Assembly (NCBI RefSeq): GCF_000403845.2
Contig: NZ_KE159568.1
Coordinates: 1,247,400 to 1,311,399 of the forward strand
DNA from: Eubacterium sp. 14-2
GTDB lineage: Bacteria > Bacillota > Clostridia > Lachnospirales > Lachnospiraceae
Direction: 5' to 3'
Length of the DNA stretch: 64,000 bases
How positions within the stretch are numbered: the stretch's first letter is position 1; each line of letters starts with the position of its first letter. Position numbers and translations under genes: made by a program. The notes beneath the pieces were generated by a model that made no database searches, was not told the origin of the DNA, and saw only the letters and a program-made list of their open reading frames with translations. This document shows positions 8,856-16,129 of this stretch, one piece after another.

Positions 8856-9958
8856 TAAAATAATATAAATATATCCTTTCCATCCTGGGAACCGTCATTA
8901 ATCTGGATAATAATATCTTTCGGCTTTCTGTCTTTGAGCATCATGGATATTTTCTGCTGGAACCCAACGGGATTTTTGGCCAGATAAAGTATTACCTGCG
9001 CGCCATTAATCTGAAAACTCCCTTCCCGGCTGTTTCCATAATCGAAGGTTTCCACTGCCCTGCGGAACCCGTGTACCGGAGCTCCCAGTGCCTTTAGACC
9101 CGCATAAGCCGAAAGGGTATTATACACATTATAGGGGCCGCTGGCCTGAGACTGTATGGGAATTCCTCCAATCCGAAACCGGTAACGTCCTTTTTCAAAC
9201 CGTACCTCCTCTGCTGTATAATCCGGCAGGGGCCGCTTCCAGCCGCAGCCTGGACAGCGGTAAATTCCCAGCTGTCCATAATGGAAAAAGTCATATTCCA
9301 GTTTTTCCCCGCAAAAATGGCAGAAGGTACTTTCCCGGATTTTTGGATTGGAACTGTGGTCAAACATTTTTTCATTAATCCCGTAAGTTACCAGTCTGCG
9401 GCCGCATTTTCCGGCCAGAGTCCAGGAGAGAAAATCATCTCCGTTTACAATAAGGACTTCCTCCGATACCTCCGAAAGAGCTGTCCGGATTCTGTCACAG
9501 ATGGTATCAATTTCCCCATATCGGTCTATCTGGTCCCGGAAAATATTGGTAAGAAGCACACAGCCCGGCTGCAGCAGGGGCAAAATCTGCACAGATGCAA
9601 ATTCGTCCACTTCAATACAGGCATAATCAATGTCCAGTTCTCCTTTTCTGTCAGCGGCCAGAACAAATGCCGAAATTACCCCGTTCAGCATATTTGCCCC
9701 GGTTCGGTTCGTAAGCACTTTTTTTCCTTCACTTCTCAGCACATGGCAGAGAATACCGGTGGTTGTGGTTTTTCCATTGGTTCCCATTACCGCAATGATC
9801 CCGCACCGGACTTTCTTCGCCATGGAAGGCAGAATATTCGGGTCAATCAGCCCCGCCGCATATCCTGGTATGGTACTCCCATCCTTTCTGGTCAGTCCGC
9901 GAATCAGCATACTTATACTTTTTGCGCACAGAATTGCCAGTTTTTCCCGCAGTCTCAT
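8855..9958 (-). CDS. murT: Lipid II isoglutaminyl synthase subunit MurT, C-terminally truncated
   Basis: A Mur-ligase-fold protein with P-loop GTNGKTTTTG, a four-cysteine ribbon (CHFCG and CPGCG) and the AKNPVGF motif of the DUF1727 domain. The frame ends after INDGSQDGKD with a short AT-rich tail (IFILF), at 367 residues. Family members are about 430-450 long and continue with SWIWDxDFE at this point. The missing C-terminal frame reappears downstream (8751-8855), so an internal deletion with frameshift is likely. The ATPase half is complete; whether a functional complex forms with GatD is doubtful. Confidence 0.85.
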   Translation of the reverse strand: MRLREKLAILCAKSISMLIRGLTRKDGSTIPGYAAGLIDPNILPSMAKKVRCGIIAVMGTNGKTTTTGILCHVLRSEGKKVLTNRTGANMLNGVISAFVLAADRKGELDIDYACIEVDEFASVQILPLLQPGCVLLTNIFRDQIDRYGEIDTICDRIRTALSEVSEEVLIVNGDDFLSWTLAGKCGRRLVTYGINEKMFDHSSNPKIRESTFCHFCGEKLEYDFFHYGQLGIYRCPGCGWKRPLPDYTAEEVRFEKGRYRFRIGGIPIQSQASGPYNVYNTLSAYAGLKALGAPVHGFRRAVETFDYGNSREGSFQINGAQVILYLAKNPVGFQQKISMMLKDRKPKDIIIQINDGSQDGKDIFILF

Positions 9959-10104
9959 GATATATGGCTTATCCTTTCCTGCAATGATATCGGATTATAA
10001 CAATTCTTTCTCCAGGCTCTCTGAAGACAATATCATTTCACAAGTATAACTGACTTTCAATATAACCACCCTTAAGATTTTTATACCTGGTTTTGCAGAT
10101 ATTT

Positions 10105-10260
10105 TCTCGCTTTCGCGTGACAGGATCTTTCCTGTAGAAGAACAAAGCGGACAGGTCCGCAGGGGCTCCCTGAATCCCTCACTCATGAGGAAGCTGAACG
10201 GTTTGCTGCGCCGAGTGCGGTCGCTTTAGCGACATAATACAATTTGCACGAGTGTGCATA
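10105..10260. repeat. Dispersed intergenic hairpin repeat, copy 2
   Basis: In the 320-base gap upstream of murT. It has the TTTCGCGTGACAGGATCTTT half-hairpin and shares GGTTTGCTGCGCC with copy 1 (6288-6300). It then carries a GTGCGGTCGC variant of the shared GCGCCATTTGCGGTGCG block. The 5' half of the outer stem is degenerate. Nothing else is evident between 9959 and 10280. Confidence 0.6.
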
Positions 10261-10334
10261 TTTATTTTTCCAAAAAACCACAAAAAAATCCTTGCAGACA
10301 AGACCATATTCCTGTAATATAGTCTACAAATCTG

Positions 10335-10365
10335 TAAAAAAAACAGGAGTGCCGAAGCACCCCCA
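10335..10365 (-). terminator. Intrinsic terminator of toxin mRNA, copy A
   Basis: On the minus strand a GGGGTGC-TTCG-GCACTCC hairpin with an exceptionally stable UUCG tetraloop is followed by TG and eight T residues. It lies beyond the antisense RNA promoter, so a toxin transcript reaching it would carry the full complement of the antisense RNA in its 3' untranslated region. Confidence 0.85.
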
Positions 10366-10414
10366 TTTCCTAAAACCTCTTGCAAAATCCGCAGTGTTGG
10401 TTTATAATCATCTT

Positions 10415-10527
10415 AGAAGCCGAAGGATATTAGCGTGTCCGACGGTTGCACAATCGGAAACTTATAAAGCGTAAAAAATACGGATTACAAGGCTATCCTC
10501 TATGGCAGTAGTAGAAGATAGCCTTTT
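10415..10527 (+). ncRNA. Type I antitoxin RNA, copy A
   Basis: A promoter with TTGCAA (10380-10385), a 17-base spacer and TATAAT (10403-10408) drives a predicted RNA of about 113 nt. The RNA ends at a hairpin, AAGGCTATC/GATAGCC plus TTTT (10489-10527), immediately beside the toxin stop codon on the other strand. It contains an internal hairpin TCCGA/TCGGA. Promoter and terminator are conserved in the second copy. The convergent, 3'-overlapping layout is that of TxpA/RatA- and BsrG/SR4-type modules. Confidence 0.75.
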
Positions 10528-10530
10528 CCG

Positions 10531-10614
10531 TTACTTGCGGTTGTTTCTGTTGTCTAAGTATGTTAATACTGCGAAAATGACCAACAGCAGTGTAAGTATC
10601 TCAAGTGTGTTCAT
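10531..10614 (-). CDS. Holin-like type I toxin, copy A (27 aa)
   Basis: A 27-codon frame encodes MNTLEILTLLLVIFAVLTYL plus a charged tail DNRNNRK: one transmembrane helix with a basic C-terminus, as in putative holin-like toxins of Firmicutes type I systems. A GGGGG site lies a few bases upstream, and a CCTTTC/GGAAAGG hairpin directly precedes it and may restrain translation. Homology with copy B stops upstream, and I see no good promoter, so this copy may be silent. Confidence 0.75.
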   Translation of the reverse strand: MNTLEILTLLLVIFAVLTYLDNRNNRK

Positions 10615-10679
10615 ACCGACCCCCTTTCCGTTTCCAGAAAGGACAACCGCAGACTATCCCTACCTGCTCTAATCTGACT

Positions 10680-11111
10680 GTTTGCACTGAAAAGTACGGA
10701 AAACTGCCACCATGCGTCCATACATTGCCTTGTGTATAAATTCTCTGTTATCCGGAAAAACCGTCCTGAATCTATGAATAACAGGGATAAATCATGGAAA
10801 ACCGTTACAAAACAACAAAATGGTTTCTTTACTTCCTCCATGGAAAATTTATAGTGCTTCATGTGCTGCGTTCCGCTTTTAGCAGTGCATCCAGATTGTG
10901 CCAGAATTTCCTGCGAAAACCATAAAAATCACTTGCCCGATCGAAATACGCCCCCAGCTTACAATCAAACTCCCTATAACTATAACATAATCGTTAAATA
11001 TTTGATTGCTTTTTAAGGGTTTTCGTAGCTATAATATTGATATTTTATGCCGTATTTACAGTTTCAAAGCAAACAGGTATCATACGGGTATCACAAATAA
11101 TATAAACATAA
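10680..11111. other. Intergenic region without recognisable gene
   Basis: About 430 bases between toxin copy A and the small hypothetical gene. Frames here are short and lack ribosome binding sites. I see no hairpin with a U-tract and no conserved motif; it is probably decayed mobile-element DNA. Confidence 0.5.
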
Positions 11112-11330
11112 TCATTTTTGTTTTGTTACTTTTGTTTCCACTACAGTTCCATTTGGATATTGTGTTGCACTATATTTGGAATTTCCATTATCCTTTTGTA
11201 CTTTAACTACTCGACGATTAGAATCAGTAATACGTGCTTCTAATCTATCCCCCGGATTGGTTAAAATTCCCGATTTTCCAACAATCTCACCATCATCTTT
11301 TTTACCAAATATACTTAATAAATTTTTCAT
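11112..11330 (-). CDS. Small hypothetical protein (72 aa)
   Basis: A 72-residue soluble, lysine-rich protein beginning MKNLLSIFGKKDDGEIVG and ending in a hydrophilic beta-type tail (VVETKVTKQK). GGGGGAAT directly precedes the ATG. I do not recognise the family. It lies downstream of yjdF, separated by a hairpin terminator, in the left part of the accessory island. Confidence 0.55.
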   Translation of the reverse strand: MKNLLSIFGKKDDGEIVGKSGILTNPGDRLEARITDSNRRVVKVQKDNGNSKYSATQYPNGTVVETKVTKQK

Positions 11331-11343
11331 ATTCCCCCTTGTT

Positions 11344-11374
11344 CAAAAACATAAACATGGTGCTAACACCATGT
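11344..11374 (-). terminator. Terminator downstream of yjdF
   Basis: On the minus strand the inverted repeat ACATGGTG-TTAG-CACCATGT (11374-11355) is followed by TTATGTTTTTG. A very similar palindrome (CATGGTGC/GCACCATG) occurs at 12067-12084 between the yjdF leader and the TfoX-like gene, but without a U-tract. Confidence 0.7.
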
Positions 11375-11407
11375 GAATACTACGCCTGAAGAAAAGTCAG
11401 GGTGGTA

Positions 11408-11824
11408 CTATCTACCCCTATGCTTCTCTTTCCTTTTCTGCTGTTTCAGTTCAAACTGCCGCTGTTTCTCCGCTTCCCGTTGTTCCCGGCTCACAGTCTT
11501 GCGTTCAGTTTTCAACTGCTCCTGCTGTAATTTCAAAGCCTGTTGTGATTTTGTTCCTATCCCGATATTCTGCACCTGTTTCCGTACTGCACGTTGTACC
11601 CGTTTAGGATTGCGACTTGTTTCTTTTACGTCAGTTACCACAGCCGGACTAAATCTTAACTGATAGTAATTTTTCAGAATGAACTCATAAACCTCATAAT
11701 CTTTTGGTTCTGCCCCGAATGTAATCTTACACACAGATAGCTTTCCATCTGATACACGTTCAAACACTCCCACCCAAAACGGTTCTTCAAAAAATACTGT
11801 CAATTTTCCCGATACTTTGTCCAT
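11408..11824 (-). CDS. yjdF: YjdF family protein (DUF2992)
   Basis: A 138-residue protein with the YjdF N-terminal signature (KLTVFFEEPFWVGVFE, then FGAEPKDYEVYEFIL) and the typical highly charged C-terminus ending in EKHRGR. The family is of unknown biochemical function; its genes are commonly controlled by the azaaromatic-sensing yjdF RNA. The ATG at 11824 was preferred because AGGAGG lies seven bases upstream. It sits in an accessory region, where yjdF genes are often found. Confidence 0.88.
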   Translation of the reverse strand: MDKVSGKLTVFFEEPFWVGVFERVSDGKLSVCKITFGAEPKDYEVYEFILKNYYQLRFSPAVVTDVKETSRNPKRVQRAVRKQVQNIGIGTKSQQALKLQQEQLKTERKTVSREQREAEKQRQFELKQQKRKEKHRGR

Positions 11825-11975
11825 GACAATTCCTCCTAAAATAATTGTGATGAACAAAGAACGGACGACCCTAAGGAGGGAGGGCTACTTACACCATAAT
11901 GATGCGACTGGACTACCTACCAGTTCTACAAGATTGCCTTGCGTTGTGTTTTTATCTTTGCCCCTGTATATTACC
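11825..11975 (-). promoter_or_regulatory. Structured leader of yjdF, candidate yjdF riboswitch
   Basis: About 120 bases of leader separate a TGGTAATAT extended -10 box (near 11973-11965) from the yjdF ribosome binding site. The leader contains an ACTGG/CCAGT hairpin, an ACGCAAGGCAA segment and an AGCCCT/AGGGT pairing near the gene. Since yjdF genes are typically preceded by the yjdF RNA motif, a riboswitch is plausible. I did not verify the consensus by folding. Confidence 0.5.
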
Positions 11976-11987
11976 ACATAATCTCCT

Positions 11988-12037
11988 GTTTTTTAATAAA
12001 ATGTGGCAATCCGCCTGATATTGCAAACTGCCACATT
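11988..12037 (-). terminator. Terminator of the TfoX-like gene
   Basis: Nine-base arms AATGTGGCA/TGCCACATT (12000-12008 and 12029-12037) form a hairpin followed on the minus strand by TTTATTAAAA. It ends the TfoX-like transcription unit ahead of the yjdF promoter. Confidence 0.65.
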
Positions 12038-12140
12038 ACTACCTTTCCCTTAACTGCATTGACTTACATGGTGCTGGCACCATGATAAAATCATCACTAA
12101 AGAAAAATATCATTTCTCTTACAAATAGGAATCAGCCTTA

Positions 12141-12398
12141 TTATTTCTTTAGAAAGTCGCTAAACTCCTTTAATTCCTTTTTCGTATCTTCTGAAAGTCT
12201 GTTAAATTCTGTATCATGAATTGCTCCCTCCAATGTATATAAATGTACCAGACACACATTCGGATATTTCTGCTTTAGCTTAAGAAATGCGTCTTTTGCA
12301 CCTATCTCAATAAGTTGTTCGGACGATTCAATACAAACAGATATTAACTTTCTCTCCATTTCTTTACCAATATTCAGCATTGATGTTAATTTTGACAT
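12141..12398 (-). CDS. TfoX C-terminal domain protein
   Basis: An 85-residue protein matching the stand-alone TfoX/Sxy C-terminal domain: it starts MSKLTSMLNIGKEMERKL, then SSEQLIEIGAKDAFLKLK, LYTLEGAI and LSEDTKKELKEF. Stand-alone versions occur widely in Firmicutes and are helix-hairpin-helix-like domains of uncertain role; competence control cannot be inferred. The ATG at 12398 follows a GGTGAT site. Confidence 0.8.
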   Translation of the reverse strand: MSKLTSMLNIGKEMERKLISVCIESSEQLIEIGAKDAFLKLKQKYPNVCLVHLYTLEGAIHDTEFNRLSEDTKKELKEFSDFLKK

Positions 12399-12527
12399 TT
12401 TTATCACCAACGTTCTATGTTTTATTTATCTTTAAAAGTTCTTCATTTATGACCTTGATTATACCACTTCCGCTCTCTATTTGCCACCATAAAACAAGGA
12501 CACAGCAACCGCCATGCCCCACACTTT

Positions 12528-12725
12528 TTATCGGTCCAATGACTTTTCAATCTTCTGTTTCTGCCCTTTCAAGTCATTCTGCTTTTCATACAGATTATTA
12601 CGCTCTTTGCAGAGTTCTTTCATACGCTCCAACTGCGCTCGTACTCCTTCCCGGCAATCCGGCTCTATCTTTTTATATTCCCCGGTCAGATTGCGGATTG
12701 TATTATTGTTTTCCCATAAGGCCAT
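12528..12725 (-). pseudogene. Coiled-coil fragment, possibly mobilization-protein remnant
   Basis: A 65-codon frame encodes a highly charged helix (EYKKIEPDCREGV, then RMKELCKERNNLYEK). No ribosome binding site precedes its ATG, and it is cut off just before the insertion sequence. It looks like the C-terminal end of a longer helical protein, perhaps a relaxase-type or element-encoded protein. Family not recognised. Confidence 0.35.
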
Positions 12726-12827
12726 AGGACTTGCTTTTTATGACAGACAGGATTAAGCCACTCCTTTTATAATTTAATCATAGCCATGAGCAAAACTCCA
12801 CACATTCAGTATTTATGCGGATTTGCG

Positions 12828-14276
12828 AGGCATGGCAACCTCTTTTATCACTCCCAGAACCTTTGGTTCTGTATTTATAGTAACAACCAGCTCCAGATGG
12901 TATAATTAAGTTGCCAAAACAAATTCACCGAAAGGAGCTGATTGCTATCTACCGTCAACAAATCATTCAAGACATCCGTCTTTTTACCTCTCAACCTGTT
13001 GCTAAATTTTATGATTCCCTTTTCCTGAATCTTGATCTGTCTTTCGTTCAGGAATACCCAAAAACGGGACGTAAAGGTTTTTCCAACCACGCCATGATTT
13101 GTGCCTTCATTGTCATGAAATGTGAAGGCTTCCCCATGATTACTGACCTTGTCGATTATCTCAACAACAATCTTCTCATTGCCCATTACTGCGGCTTTGA
13201 TATTTCCCTGCCGCTTCCTTCATACTGGACTTTTGACCGCTTCCTGAAAGATTTTGACCATTCCATTCTTTCCTACATTATGCAGTCACAGGTTCTTTCC
13301 CTTGCTGCAGATGGCATCATAGATACCTCCTTCATAGGACTGGATTCCACCCCTGTTTCTGCCAATACATCACAGAACAATCCCAAGTCTTTCCTCTCTA
13401 ACAAATTCCAGCCTGACAACCAGCCAAAAGCAGATAAGCACTGTAAACTCGGTGTACACACAGCTTCCAACCAGACTAACGAAAAGAAATATGAATTCTA
13501 CTGGGGTTACAAAAACCATGTCCTCGTAGACTGCATCTCCGGTCTCCCTATTTATGAAATGACCACAACTGCTGAAGTGGCAGATTCCACAGTCGCTCTT
13601 GATATCCTTGCTGGCACTCATGCTTTCCTTCCTGTTACAGAGTGTACCTTTCTTGCTGACAAAGGCTATGATGTAAAAAAGATTTACAACCAGGTCAAAG
13701 AGCTCTATGACGGGGAATGCATCATACCATTAAACAAACGTAATACGAAAAATCCCAAACTTCTTCCTCAGGGAAATCCCATCTGTGAAGCAGGACTTGC
13801 CATGTGGAAGGATGGTAAATTTTCTGATAGAAATCGCACCCGCCAAAAGTTCTGCTGTCCATTAAAGTCATCCAAAGATGCTGACTGCCCATGCCATCAC
13901 AAAAACTTTTATAATGGCAAAAAGCATCGTGGCTGTACCAGATACATTACAATTGCGGACGACCTGCGGCTTTCCATCGACAGGAACAGCAGGTATTTTA
14001 AAAGCAGCTATTTTCTCCGCACGGAATGTGAACGTTACAATTCCCGCTTCAAAAACACGGGGCAGGAACGGATGTGGGTAAGAAACAAATCCTCCGTTGC
14101 AAACCTAAACACACTTGCCCATATCAGTCTTTTGGCTGTTGCCATTGCTGCAGTTACTGGCAATTCCGGTCAATCCTACCGCAAGCTAAAATCTTTAAAA
14201 CGGACTGCCTGACTTTTGTAACTGAATACTCCCTGATTTTCGTAGGTTTTGGACTTACGTTAGCTTTGTTATGCCT
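12828..14276 (+). mobile_element. Insertion sequence with DDE transposase
   Basis: One transposase gene fills most of this 1.45-kb segment. Candidate imperfect terminal inverted repeats start AGGCAT(GG/AA)CAA at 12828 and, inverted, at 14276, with further similarity inward (ACCT, GTATT, ACAA). I could not identify a target duplication, so the ends are tentative. The element lies between the TfoX/yjdF segment and toxin-antitoxin copy B. Confidence 0.6.
12911..14212 (+). CDS. DDE transposase (IS4/IS1182-like)
   Basis: A transposase of up to 433 residues. DDE landmarks are FIGLDSTPVSA (first Asp), CTFLADKGYD (second Asp) and a C-terminal YFLRTECERYNSRFK (Glu with downstream Arg). The start is uncertain. 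TTG at 12911 lies right after a TATAAT box and has no ribosome binding site, whereas AAAGGAG at 12931-12937 is followed in frame only by CTG, ATT and ATC codons. No frameshift is visible, so the enzyme is probably intact. Exact IS family not certain. Confidence 0.85.
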   Translation: MPKQIHRKELIAIYRQQIIQDIRLFTSQPVAKFYDSLFLNLDLSFVQEYPKTGRKGFSNHAMICAFIVMKCEGFPMITDLVDYLNNNLLIAHYCGFDISLPLPSYWTFDRFLKDFDHSILSYIMQSQVLSLAADGIIDTSFIGLDSTPVSANTSQNNPKSFLSNKFQPDNQPKADKHCKLGVHTASNQTNEKKYEFYWGYKNHVLVDCISGLPIYEMTTTAEVADSTVALDILAGTHAFLPVTECTFLADKGYDVKKIYNQVKELYDGECIIPLNKRNTKNPKLLPQGNPICEAGLAMWKDGKFSDRNRTRQKFCCPLKSSKDADCPCHHKNFYNGKKHRGCTRYITIADDLRLSIDRNSRYFKSSYFLRTECERYNSRFKNTGQERMWVRNKSSVANLNTLAHISLLAVAIAAVTGNSGQSYRKLKSLKRTA

Positions 14277-14715
14277 AAAAAGCGTCTTCCCTCAACATTA
14301 AAAGTCTAACAGTCAAATCTCATCTTAAAATCAATGCGTTTTGCTCTTCTCTAAATTTAATCAGGCTGATGTTCCAGGCTTGTCTATAGGGGCAGGTTCT
14401 TTTATTTATTCTCAATCAACATATTCTTGGATTGTTCCAGTTCTTTTCGCTTCATCCCCCGTCATACTTTACTCCAATCCACACCACATTTAGGTGACTT
14501 CTTTATTTCCAATTCAATCCCCCTGTCCGTCACAAGTTCCTTCCTAATCTATTTAAAAATCAGAAAAATTTCTTGCAGACAAGACCGTTTTCCTGTCATC
14601 ATAAACTCATATCATTTTAATATAATCTACAAATTCGCAAAAAAACAGGAGTGCCGAAGCACCCCCATTTCCTGAACCCTCTTGCAAAATTCGCAGTGTT
14701 GGTTTATAATCATCT

Positions 14716-14827
14716 TAGAACCCGAAGGATATTGGAACGTCCGACGGTTGTACAATCGGAAACTTATAATACGTTAAAAATCAACGGATTACAGGCTATC
14801 CCCTATTGCAGTAGAGGATAGCCTTTT
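14716..14827 (+). ncRNA. Type I antitoxin RNA, copy B
   Basis: TTGCAA (14682-14687), 17 bases and TATAAT (14705-14710) precede a predicted RNA of about 110 nt. It ends at an AGGCTATC/GATAGCCT hairpin (14793-14824) plus TTTT, abutting the toxin stop. The terminator loop has diverged from copy A while the stem is kept, which supports function. Confidence 0.75.
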
Positions 14828-14830
14828 CCG

Positions 14831-14914
14831 TTACTTGCGGTTGTTTCTGTTGTCTAAGTATGTTAATGCTGCGAAAATGACCAACAGCAGTGTAAATATC
14901 TCAAGTGTGTTCAT
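14831..14914 (-). CDS. Holin-like type I toxin, copy B (27 aa)
   Basis: Encodes MNTLEIFTLLLVIFAALTYL plus DNRNNRK, differing from copy A at two positions. An AAGGAGG site lies just upstream of the ATG, and a TGC-TATAAT extended -10 box is at 14990-14985, giving a leader of about 65 bases. This copy therefore looks expressible, and is controlled by the convergent antisense RNA at 14716-14827. Small membrane toxins of this class depolarise the cell when overproduced; that role is inferred from family. Confidence 0.8.
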   Translation of the reverse strand: MNTLEIFTLLLVIFAALTYLDNRNNRK

Positions 14915-15054
14915 ACCGACCTCCTTCCGTTTCCAGAAAGGACAACTGCAGACTATCCCTACTCGTTCTAATCTGATTAAGAGAATTATAGCACGTTATG
15001 TCGAATAATGCTATAAAGATTAGGGTGTCAAAAACACCTTTGGTGCTACGCTCA

Positions 15055-15421
15055 TGGCTTCCAGTTTTAGTGAATACTTAAAAATTGATATGTCCTATTT
15101 CATAAAACATCGTGATTCTGTGGCGAAACACTTTTCTCCAAGTATTGCAAATCATTTTAGTTTGGTAAAAATGATATGAGTTTACATAATGCTTGAACAC
15201 AACAATCACGCTTTTACTTTCGCCATTAGCACAAATAATTTATTTCATTTATCTGTGTATTATTTTTGTTTGATATGTATTGGAAATGATTCAATTGATA
15301 TTTCAAAAACTATGCTTGTTAAACAATGTAAATGTTGCGGCTCATATTTTTTAACAAGTCAAAGTCGGAAAAATATTGTGAATATTGTAGTCCTCAAAAG
15401 GCATGGAACAAAAGAAATAGA
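15055..15421 (+). pseudogene. Degraded zinc-ribbon protein gene (DUF6076-like)
   Basis: Three consecutive frames together read like one protein: SFSEYLKIDMSYFIKHR up to a stop at 15177, then MLEHNNHAFTFAI through KQCKCCGSYFLTSQSR. A frameshift then leads to EKYCEYCSPQKAWNKRNR and a stop. The rejoined CxxC-x(n)-CxxC zinc ribbon resembles the C-terminal part of DUF6076-type proteins. No ribosome binding site is evident. It is a broken gene at the left edge of the mobilizable element. Confidence 0.6.
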
Positions 15422-15572
15422 TAGTATATAATTACTCTTATTAGTGCATTCATTTAAAAAAGACTACCAGCAACGGAGGAAACGTCATAAGGAAGTCGAT
15501 TTCCTTATATTTTGTAAACAGCCAGAATGATTGAATTGTAGGCAAATTCAAATCACACGGAGGAATTACAAA

Positions 15573-15947
15573 ATGAACGAATCATTATTTAAACAGTTAG
15601 GCGGTACTTATCACGAAGAAAATGAATATTTTATTCCAGATTTGCGATTGCCCGCCGAAGAAGAACAGCCGATAGGCGCATGGGGACAGCGGCATCTGGA
15701 CTATCTGAAGCAATATTGCAAAGTTACATACACCAATCTTCTTACAAGCGGCAAGCTGAATGCTTATCTTATCAGCATTGACAGACAGGCGCAGGAACGC
15801 TTTGAAAGGCTCATTGAGGACATGAAACAGGCACAAGGCATAACAGAACAGTTAAAGGCTGAAAACGCCTTAGAATGGGTAGGACATTTAGGCAACATAA
15901 GAGCTTGTGCAAGGGAGATTGTAAACAAGGAAATTATTTTTGCATAA
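15573..15947 (+). CDS. tnpV: Transposon-encoded protein TnpV
   Basis: A 124-residue protein with the TnpV pattern: an N-terminal ENEYFIPDLRLP, then GAWGQRHLDYLKQY, YTNLLTSGKLNAYL, RFERLIEDM and a C-terminal ALEWVGHLGNIRACAREIV. TnpV proteins accompany Tn4451-type elements and their function is unknown. AGGAGG lies seven bases before the ATG. A terminator follows immediately, so the gene is separate from the TetR operon. Confidence 0.88.
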   Translation: MNESLFKQLGGTYHEENEYFIPDLRLPAEEEQPIGAWGQRHLDYLKQYCKVTYTNLLTSGKLNAYLISIDRQAQERFERLIEDMKQAQGITEQLKAENALEWVGHLGNIRACAREIVNKEIIFA

Positions 15948-15954
15948 GTGGACA

Positions 15955-15987
15955 AAAGCGACAGGGAGAAATCTCTGTCGCTTTTTA
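15955..15987 (+). terminator. Terminator of tnpV
   Basis: A hairpin with AAAGCGACAG/CTGTCGCTTT arms is followed by T residues, eight bases after the tnpV stop codon. Confidence 0.9.
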
Positions 15988-16050
15988 AATGTCAAGAATT
16001 TTGTGTATTTTACAAATAAGTGATTTCTGCGTTATGACAAATTATGGCTA

Positions 16051-16103
16051 TTGCAAAAATTTAAGAATTGTGCTAAAATAGTTATTGACTTATAGTCAAT
16101 AAC
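16051..16103 (+). promoter_or_regulatory. Promoter and TetR operator of the efflux operon
   Basis: TTGCAA (16051-16056), a 17-base spacer and TAAAAT (16074-16079) form a good sigma-A promoter. A perfect palindrome with 10-base arms GTTATTGACT/AGTCAATAAC and a three-base spacer (16081-16103) covers the expected start of transcription. This is the standard layout for autorepression by the TetR protein encoded next. Confidence 0.85.
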
Positions 16104-16129
16104 TAAATACAAAGGAGGTGCAATAACAT

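Larger units (their letters stand above)
10280..10678. repeat. Direct repeat carrying toxin-antitoxin module, copy A
   Basis: About 400 bases repeated at 14560-14978 in the same orientation with scattered substitutions. It contains the toxin gene, the antisense RNA gene and both terminators. Homology ends just upstream of the toxin 5' untranslated region at about 10678, so the promoter seen in the second copy is absent here. Confidence 0.9.
14560..14978. repeat. Direct repeat carrying toxin-antitoxin module, copy B
   Basis: Second copy of the 400-base block of 10280-10678, same orientation. Terminators, antisense promoter and toxin are conserved; a small insertion of about 20 bases distinguishes the left end. 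The block 14277-14560 to its left has no recognisable gene. Confidence 0.9.

Noticed and set aside
10611-10862. 83-codon minus-strand frame upstream of toxin copy A
   Set aside because: No binding site, no family resemblance, and it runs into the toxin leader; probably chance.
14277-14560. Possible gene remnants right of the insertion sequence
   Set aside because: Short frames without binding sites or recognisable motifs.
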